In this document: piece after piece, positions 33,466 through 38,519 of the stretch
How positions within the stretch are numbered: position 1 is the stretch's first letter
How the letters are laid out: every line of letters starts with the position of its first letter
NCBI RefSeq assembly: GCF_009765965.1
Contig: NZ_LMUL01000001.1
Location: 3,226-41,744 of the forward strand
Source: Caulobacter sp. S45
Lineage (GTDB): Bacteria > Pseudomonadota > Alphaproteobacteria > Caulobacterales > Caulobacteraceae
Length of the DNA: 38,519 nt
Reading direction: 5' to 3'
The notes under the pieces: generated by a model
What the model was told of the DNA's origin: nothing
Seen by the model: the letters and a program-made list of their open reading frames with translations, nothing else
Databases searched by the model: none
Program-made: the position numbers and the translations under genes

Positions 33466-34281
33466 ATGAAGCGATTGCTTATGGTGGGAGCATGTTGTGT
33501 GGCCCTTGCGGGGTGCGGCCAGGTCAAGCCTGGGCATGTCGGAATAAAGGTCAACCAGTATGGGTCCGGGGCCGGCGTCAGCGACCAGGCGCTCGGCGTG
33601 GGAACCTACTTCACGCCGTTCGGAACGACGATCTACGAATATCCGGTGTTTACCAACACCTACACCTATTCGACCAACTCGCATGAAGGCAATGCCGACA
33701 ACGAGGAGTTCAACTTCCAGGACAAATCGGGTCTGGCGTTGGCCGCCGACATCGGCGTGAGCTATTCGGTCGATGCTTCCCGAGCCTCGATCCTGTTCCA
33801 GAAATACCGGGTTCCAAGCGAGCAGATCGTTTCGGGACCGCTCCGCAACGCCATTCGCGATTCCCTGATCACCCGCGCGGCCCAGCTGAACATCGACGAC
33901 ATCTACGGCCCGCGGAAGGCCGAATTGCTCTCCAACGTCCAGAAGGACGTCCAGCGCTATTTCGCCCCGTTCGGGTTGCGGGTCGAGCGGCTGTTCTGGG
34001 CCGGCAACGTGCGGATGCCCGATAGCGTGCTCGCCCAGATCAACGCCAGGATCGCCAACGAACAGCACGCCCTGGCGGCCCAGGCCCAGGTCGCGACCGT
34101 CCAGGCCGAGGCGCAACAGCGGATCGCCCAGGCGGAAGGCGAGGCCAAGGCCATCCAGGTCCAGGGCGACAGCCTGCGCACCAATCCCGAGGTGCTGAGG
34201 CTCCGTGCGATCGAGAAGTGGGACGGCCACCTGCCGCAGGTCACCTCCGGCGCCACGCCGTTCATCGAGCTCAATAAATAA
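33466..34281 (+). CDS. SPFH/Band-7 domain lipoprotein
   Basis: A 271-residue protein starting MKRLLMVGACCVALAGC, with a clear lipobox (LAGC, Cys17), so it is membrane-anchored by a lipid rather than by the N-terminal helix common in flotillins. The SPFH domain spans about 20-190: KPGHVGIKVNQYGSGAGVSD, TYFTPFGTTIYEYPVFTNTY, LALAADIGVSYSVDASRASI, LRNAIRDSLITRAAQLNIDD and FGLRVERLFWAGNVRMPDSV. An Ala/Gln/Glu-rich coiled coil follows (about 195-240, QAQVATVQAEAQQRIAQAEG). It is expected to oligomerise into a ring or cage on a membrane, here probably on the periplasmic side. Similar lipoprotein SPFH proteins also occur in phages. A ggagg site precedes ATG 33466. Confidence 0.88.
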   Translation: MKRLLMVGACCVALAGCGQVKPGHVGIKVNQYGSGAGVSDQALGVGTYFTPFGTTIYEYPVFTNTYTYSTNSHEGNADNEEFNFQDKSGLALAADIGVSYSVDASRASILFQKYRVPSEQIVSGPLRNAIRDSLITRAAQLNIDDIYGPRKAELLSNVQKDVQRYFAPFGLRVERLFWAGNVRMPDSVLAQINARIANEQHALAAQAQVATVQAEAQQRIAQAEGEAKAIQVQGDSLRTNPEVLRLRAIEKWDGHLPQVTSGATPFIELNK

Positions 34282-34308
34282 GCCGCCCGAAAACCCGCGG
34301 ACCAGCGA

Positions 34309-34340
34309 GTCGCCCCACCCAGTCGGAAGGGTAGGGCGAC
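34309..34340. terminator. Hairpin after the SPFH lipoprotein gene
   Basis: Arms gtcgccc (34309-34315) with gggcgac (34334-34340), and within them accc (34317-34320) with gggt (34329-34332), joined across one mismatch: 11 pairs in all. It begins 28 bases after the SPFH stop and separates that operon from the ATP-grasp gene. There is no T tract. Confidence 0.55.
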
Positions 34341-34457
34341 GAGCGGGCATGCGTAGCGATCGTCAGCGTCGTTTAGCCATCCACAATGCTGCAATACGAG
34401 CCCTAGAATCAGGCTGTAAGGACGAGGCCGGGTGGGTCGAGTCAGCAGGCGTTCCGT

Positions 34458-35909
34458 ATGGCGGCGCAAAGAAATATCTCGACGCCCGGAGCGCTCCAAG
34501 GGCTGCAGCGCCAAAATTCCGAGGGCGACAGAAATCCAGCCCTGCTTTGCCAGCGCGCAGACGATCTGTCGGCCGCCGGCCGGAAAGAGCAGGCGAAGGC
34601 GATATATCTGGAGGCGCTGAATTTAGACCCCACCCATTTCGCCACCCTGATCAACTTCGGCACGCTGCTGTACGAAACCGATTTCCGCACGGCGGCGCGT
34701 ACGGTGTTCGCCCAGGCGGTTCGGTTTCATCCGCATGAGCCTATCGCCCATGTGAATCTCGCCAACACCTTGATGTACGCCGATGAGCTTGCACCGGCGC
34801 GCGAGCACTACGAGATCGCGTTGAAGCTCGATCCGGACAACATCCACGCCCACCAGCGGCTGAGCAGTCTCTTTCAAGATCTCGGCGATATGGACGCCAT
34901 GAGGCGCCACCACCGGCTGGGCTTCTCCAAGGCTCCGCCGCGCCAGCTGCCTTGTCTGGGTGATGGTAAGGCGATCTCGCTGTTGCTGCTCTCTTCCGCG
35001 CCGGGTGGCGACGTGTCCTGGCGGCGGCTGATCGATCGCCAGGTTTTCTCCGTCACCGAGCTGACGGCGGAATTCCACGACCCCGCCACGCCGCTGCCGC
35101 CGCACGACCTGATCTTCAACGCCATCGGCGACGCGGACCTGTCGGGTGAAGCGGCGGTGGCGGCCCAGGCCCTGGTCGCCCGCTCGAGCGCCCCGGTGAT
35201 CAACGATCCGACGCGCGTCCTTACGACCGGCCGTATGGCCAACGCGCTGCGCCTCGGTTCCCTCCCGGGCGTGACGGCGCCGCGCACCCGGCTCTTTCCG
35301 CGCAGCCTGTTCGAAGATACGGACGCCGGCGATCGGCTCGCGCAGGAGGGCTTTGCCGATTATCCGCTGCTGCTGCGTAGCCCAGGGTTCCACACAGGAC
35401 GCCATTTCGTCCGCGTCGAGACCCGCGAGGTGCTGAACGCTTCGGCGGCGGTGCTGCCAGGCGAGCAGCTCATGGCCATCCAGTATCTGGACGCCTGTGG
35501 AGCGGACGGCCACGCCCGCAAGTATCGGGTGATGATGATCGGGGATCGGCTCTATCCGCTGCACCTCGCCATCTCTCGGGACTGGAAGGTGCACTACTTC
35601 AACGGCGCGATGGACGGCGCGGCGGACTTCCAGGCCGAAGAGGCGCGCTTCCTGGACCACATGCCCAACGCGCTCGGACCTCGCGCGATGGCGGCGCTGC
35701 AGGCGATACAGGCCGCGCTGGGGCTGGATTACGCCGGGGCGGACTTCGCTCTGGACGCCGATGGCGGGGTGCTGCTGTTCGAGGCCAACGCCATCATGAA
35801 CATGATCCCGCCCGGCCCCTCGCCGCAATGGGACTATCGCCGCCCCGCCATCGCCCGCGCCATGGCCGCCGCCCAGGCCATGTTCGTCGCCAAATGTGCG
35901 CCGCGATGA
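34458..35909 (+). CDS. TPR protein fused to an ATP-grasp ligase domain
   Basis: A 483-residue cytosolic protein. Residues about 28-160 hold three to four TPR units (AKAIYLEALNLDPTHFATLI, ARTVFAQAVRFHPHEPIAHV, AREHYEIALKLDPDNIHAHQ). Residues about 170-480 read as an ATP-grasp ligase. There is a pre-grasp region with VINDPTRVLTTGRM, an ATP-binding strand YPLLLRSPGFHTGRHFVRVE, a grip region QYLDACGADGHARKYRVMMI then LYPLHLAISRDWKVHYF, and metal ligands D429 and E442-x-N444 (GADFALDADGGVLLFEANAI). The nearest known style is RimK/glutathione-synthetase-like. Such enzymes join a carboxylate to an amine through an acyl-phosphate. Its stop overlaps the start of the decarboxylase by four bases (ATGA), so the two are made together. 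Substrates are unknown. Confidence 0.8.
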   Translation: MAAQRNISTPGALQGLQRQNSEGDRNPALLCQRADDLSAAGRKEQAKAIYLEALNLDPTHFATLINFGTLLYETDFRTAARTVFAQAVRFHPHEPIAHVNLANTLMYADELAPAREHYEIALKLDPDNIHAHQRLSSLFQDLGDMDAMRRHHRLGFSKAPPRQLPCLGDGKAISLLLLSSAPGGDVSWRRLIDRQVFSVTELTAEFHDPATPLPPHDLIFNAIGDADLSGEAAVAAQALVARSSAPVINDPTRVLTTGRMANALRLGSLPGVTAPRTRLFPRSLFEDTDAGDRLAQEGFADYPLLLRSPGFHTGRHFVRVETREVLNASAAVLPGEQLMAIQYLDACGADGHARKYRVMMIGDRLYPLHLAISRDWKVHYFNGAMDGAADFQAEEARFLDHMPNALGPRAMAALQAIQAALGLDYAGADFALDADGGVLLFEANAIMNMIPPGPSPQWDYRRPAIARAMAAAQAMFVAKCAPR

Positions 35910-37414
35910 CGGATGGACCCGCGTCCACCAGCCTCGACCCGCAGGACTGGAGCGAACTGCGCGCCCAAGGCCATAGGATGCTGGACGACATGTTCGACTT
36001 CCTGGCCGCCGTCCCGGACGGGCCGGTCTGGCGACGCCCGCCCGACGAGGCGCGTGAGCGGCGATACACGGCGCCGCCCGTCCAGCCGACCCCGTTGGCG
36101 CGGGTGCACGAGGAGTTCCTGGACGATGTGCTGCCCTATGGAGGCGGGAACCTGCATCCCGGCTTCATGGGTTGGGTCCAGGGCGGCGGCTCATCGGTCG
36201 GGATGCTGGCGGAGATGCTCGCGGGCGCGCTCAACGCCAATCTGGGCGGACGCGACCACATGCCGATCGCCGTCGAGCAGGAGGTGCTGGGCTGGGTGCG
36301 TCAGATGTTCGGCTTCCCGGACACCGCGACCGGCCTCTTCCTCACCGGGACCTCGCAGGCCAATTTCCTCGCCGTGCTGATCGCGCGCACCCGTGCGCTC
36401 GGAAAGGGCGTGCGCCAGGACGGGTTGCAGGCTGGGGATCAGCGTCTGACGGCCTATACGTCGGCCGCCGGCCACGGCTGTCTCGACGCGGCCATGGAGA
36501 TGGCGGGGCACGGTTCGCGCAATCTCCGCCGCATCCCGGTCGATGCAGACCAGAGGATGGATCTGGACGCGCTCCGCGCCGCGATCGCCGCCGACAGGCG
36601 CGCCGGCCTGCGGCCGTTCATGGTGGTCGGGGCCGCGGGAACGGTGGATGCGGGGGCGATCGACGATTTGGCTGGGATCGCGGATATCGCCCAGGCCGAA
36701 GACCTCGCCTTCCATGTCGACGGCGCCATCGCCGCGCTGGCCGTGCTGTCGCCTGAGCTCGCCCCAAGGATGGCTGGGATCGAGCGATGCGATTCCCTTG
36801 CGTTCGATTTCCATAAATGGGGTCAGGTCCCCTACGACGCTGGCTTCCTCCTGGTGCGCGACGGCGAGGCCCATCGCGCCACGTTCGCGGCCCGGACGGC
36901 CTACCTGCAGAGGTCGGATCGCGGGCTCGCGGCGGGGGACTGGTGGCCATGCGACTACGGTCCGGACCTGTCACGTGGTTTCCGCGCCCTGAAGGTCTGG
37001 TTCACCCTGAAGACCTACGGATCGGCGGCGCTCGGCGCCGTGATGGCGCATACCTGCGCGCTCGCCCAAGAGCTTTCGGCTCGTATCGAAGCCGAGCCCG
37101 AGCTTGAACTTCTAGCGCCGACCGCCCTGAACATCGTCTGTTTCGGCTATCGGGCGGCCGACGCCGATCGCTTGAACGCCCAGATCGTGGTCGAGCTGCA
37201 GGAGGCGGGCGAGGTCGCGCCTTCGATGACCCGGATCAACGGGCGCACCGCTATCCGCGCCGCCATCGTCAATCATCGTACGCGACGACACGATATAGAT
37301 GCGCTGGTGGAGGGCGTCCTCGCTCTCGGCCGGCGGCGTGCTCAGCTTGCGGACGCCCACGCGTCCGCAAGCGCTTCGGTGAAGATCGGGAGCGTCGAGG
37401 GCGTCCAGGCTTGA
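35906..37414 (+). CDS. PLP-dependent group II amino-acid decarboxylase
   Basis: A 502-residue decarboxylase of PF00282 (aromatic-L-amino-acid/glutamate/histidine decarboxylase fold). Features seen: NLHPGFMGWVQGGGSSVGML (substrate-lid region), SAAGHGCLDAAMEMAG with the ring-stacking His190, FHVDGAIAALAV with D272 binding the pyridine nitrogen, and SLAFDFHKWGQVPYDAGF with the Schiff-base K304. All key residues are present, so it should be active. The motifs look more like the aromatic branch than GadB, but the amino acid is not decidable. The start at 35906 overlaps the ligase stop (ATGA) and has no ribosome-binding site of its own, implying translational coupling; ATG 35894 is an alternative. 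An amine product for the ligase is a natural guess. Confidence 0.88.
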   Translation: MTDGPASTSLDPQDWSELRAQGHRMLDDMFDFLAAVPDGPVWRRPPDEARERRYTAPPVQPTPLARVHEEFLDDVLPYGGGNLHPGFMGWVQGGGSSVGMLAEMLAGALNANLGGRDHMPIAVEQEVLGWVRQMFGFPDTATGLFLTGTSQANFLAVLIARTRALGKGVRQDGLQAGDQRLTAYTSAAGHGCLDAAMEMAGHGSRNLRRIPVDADQRMDLDALRAAIAADRRAGLRPFMVVGAAGTVDAGAIDDLAGIADIAQAEDLAFHVDGAIAALAVLSPELAPRMAGIERCDSLAFDFHKWGQVPYDAGFLLVRDGEAHRATFAARTAYLQRSDRGLAAGDWWPCDYGPDLSRGFRALKVWFTLKTYGSAALGAVMAHTCALAQELSARIEAEPELELLAPTALNIVCFGYRAADADRLNAQIVVELQEAGEVAPSMTRINGRTAIRAAIVNHRTRRHDIDALVEGVLALGRRRAQLADAHASASASVKIGSVEGVQA

Positions 37415-37426
37415 CCCTCGACGCCT

Positions 37427-37459
37427 GCTTCGCCCCGCCGTTCCTTGGCGGGGCGAAGC
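37427..37459. terminator. Bidirectional terminator, perfect 13-bp stem
   Basis: Arms gcttcgccccgcc (37427-37439) and ggcggggcgaagc (37447-37459), no mismatch, 7-base loop. It fills the 58-bp gap between the convergent decarboxylase and MFS genes, 12 bases after the first stop and 13 after the second. It should stop transcription from both sides. Confidence 0.85.
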
Positions 37460-37472
37460 GACTGGCCTTTGC

Positions 37473-38519
37473 TCAGATTTCGGGAGCCGCGGTGGCGATC
37501 TGGTCGATGGTCGGAGCGGACGCCGCGCCGAAGTCCAGCCGTCCCAGCAGCGGGATCAGCCCCAGGATCGCCAGGCCGCCGATCACGCAAGGGATGCCCA
37601 TGGCGATGAACAGGCCGGAGATGGGGATGTGCCGCGCGACCAGCAGGCCGAGGGCGATCGGCCCGAGGATTTGGCCGAAGCGGCCCACGCCCATGGCCCA
37701 GCCGATGCCCGTCGAGCGGATCATCGTGGGATAGACCGCCGCCGCCAGGGAGAGCAGCATCGAGATCGATCCGCCCACCAGCAGGCCGTTGACGATCGAG
37801 GTGATCATCAGCGCGGGGATGGAGTGGGTGACTTGGCCGAACACCGCCAGCGATATGCCGCCGACGATCATGGCGGGGGCCAACACCAGATGGGGTCCGT
37901 ACTTCTTGAGCAGATGGCCGCCGACGACGGCGCCGACGACGCCACCCAGATTGTTCGCCGCCAGGATCAGCACGCCCATGGAGATCGGCACCGAAGCGGC
38001 CTTCAATAGGGAAGGCGTCCAGGTCGTCACCGTCAGGATCACCATGAAGCCGGTGAAGAAGGGGACCCAGAGGATCAGCGTGGTCGGGGCCCGGCCATCC
38101 TGGAACACGGAAGCGAGCCTAGATTTGGCCTGCGGGATCACCAGCTCGCCACCCACGATTTCCGCGTCGGTGAAGTCAGTCCGCGGGGCGATCTTCAGCA
38201 GGATGCGCTTGATCGTGTCCTTGCGGACGCCCTTGGCCACCAGGAAGCGTAAGGATTCCGGCAGCCAGACCGCGATCAACGCAGCGATCAAGAGCGGTCC
38301 GACGCCACCGATCACGAACATCGAACGCCAGCCGAAATGCGGGATGGTGTAGGCGCCGACGAAGCCACCGATCGCTGCGCCGAGCGGAAAGGCCGAATAG
38401 AGCGCCGCCACCGTGATCGAGCGCAGCCTGCGCGGGGCGTACTCCGCACCCATGGCCAGGAAGCTGGGCGCGGCCCCGCCGAGACCCAGTCCCGCCAGAA
38501 ACCTCAGGACCAGCAGTTC
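37473..38519 (-). CDS. MFS transporter, aromatic acid:H+ symporter-like (cut by window edge)
   Basis: The 348 visible C-terminal residues of a major facilitator protein; the first helices lie beyond the window. The start of the visible part, RFLAGLGLGGAAPSFLAMGA followed by EYAPRRLRS, is TM4 plus the conserved loop of the AAHS/sugar-transporter-like group. PESLRFLVAKG follows TM6, as in this family. Later helices carry LAANNLGGVVGAVVGGHLLK and STGIGWAMGVGRFGQILGPI, the family TM11 pattern. It probably takes up aromatic or other organic acids. It converges with the decarboxylase gene across a strong terminator and is not in its operon. No Met used as start can be identified. Confidence 0.9.
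   Translation of the reverse strand, partial: ELLVLRFLAGLGLGGAAPSFLAMGAEYAPRRLRSITVAALYSAFPLGAAIGGFVGAYTIPHFGWRSMFVIGGVGPLLIAALIAVWLPESLRFLVAKGVRKDTIKRILLKIAPRTDFTDAEIVGGELVIPQAKSRLASVFQDGRAPTTLILWVPFFTGFMVILTVTTWTPSLLKAASVPISMGVLILAANNLGGVVGAVVGGHLLKKYGPHLVLAPAMIVGGISLAVFGQVTHSIPALMITSIVNGLLVGGSISMLLSLAAAVYPTMIRSTGIGWAMGVGRFGQILGPIALGLLVARHIPISGLFIAMGIPCVIGGLAILGLIPLLGRLDFGAASAPTIDQIATAAPEI

Overview
The window is a GC-rich chromosomal segment from a Gram-negative bacterium, most likely an alphaproteobacterium and plausibly a member of the Caulobacterales (inferred from base composition, GTG/TTG starts, a TonB-rich envelope gene set and protein family style, not from a marker gene). No rRNA, tRNA, insertion sequence, prophage, integrase or CRISPR array was found. 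The window cuts through a gene at each end: an M13 metallopeptidase on the left and an MFS transporter on the right.

Layout. 1-5.0 kb holds the N-terminal part of a secreted M13 peptidase, a frameshifted LysE/RhtB exporter, and a secreted amidohydrolase. 4.6-6.0 kb is a divergent HxlR regulator/NAD(P)H:quinone oxidoreductase pair with a dyad between the genes. 6.1-8.7 kb carries a short prephenate dehydrogenase, a DUF924 protein, an MgtC/SapB membrane protein and a small lipoprotein. 8.7-11.9 kb is a two-gene unit of an APC permease and a Tat-exported TIM-barrel hydrolase. 12.0-12.8 kb is a TonB with its terminator. 13.2-13.6 kb is an archaeal/eukaryotic-type peptidyl-tRNA hydrolase (Pth2), followed by a glyoxalase-like gene fragment. 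13.8-16.5 kb is a two-gene molybdenum hydroxylase (isoquinoline 1-oxidoreductase type) preceded by a large inverted repeat and a row of hairpins. 16.7-20.0 kb is a 1080-residue Asp-box beta-propeller protein with an acidic tail.

20.2-22.7 kb is an envelope group: MlaA, an OmpA-type lipoprotein and a TonB/TolA-like anchored protein of unknown function. 23.0-28.0 kb has a GntR/FCD regulator, a DUF2188 protein and a same-strand set of PAP2 phosphatase, coniferyl-aldehyde-type dehydrogenase and M20 peptidase. 28.1-31.0 kb is a 940-residue M14 carboxypeptidase that ends in a three-tier hairpin. 31.2-32.9 kb is an OprO/OprP-type porin. Divergent from it are a two-helix membrane protein and an SPFH/Band-7 lipoprotein. 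34.4-37.4 kb is a translationally coupled pair, a TPR/ATP-grasp ligase and a PLP-dependent decarboxylase. A perfect 13-bp terminator separates this pair from a convergent aromatic-acid-type MFS transporter.

Functionally the window looks like the genome of a scavenging oligotroph. It has many exported hydrolases (M13, amidohydrolase, M14, M20, glycosidase-like), outer-membrane uptake and maintenance proteins (TonB, porin, MlaA, OmpA), and redox enzymes for aromatic or heterocyclic compounds and aldehydes. The best candidate for an undescribed pathway is the coupled TPR/ATP-grasp plus amino-acid decarboxylase pair. Next are the SPFH lipoprotein with its small membrane partner, and the permease/glycosidase operon.
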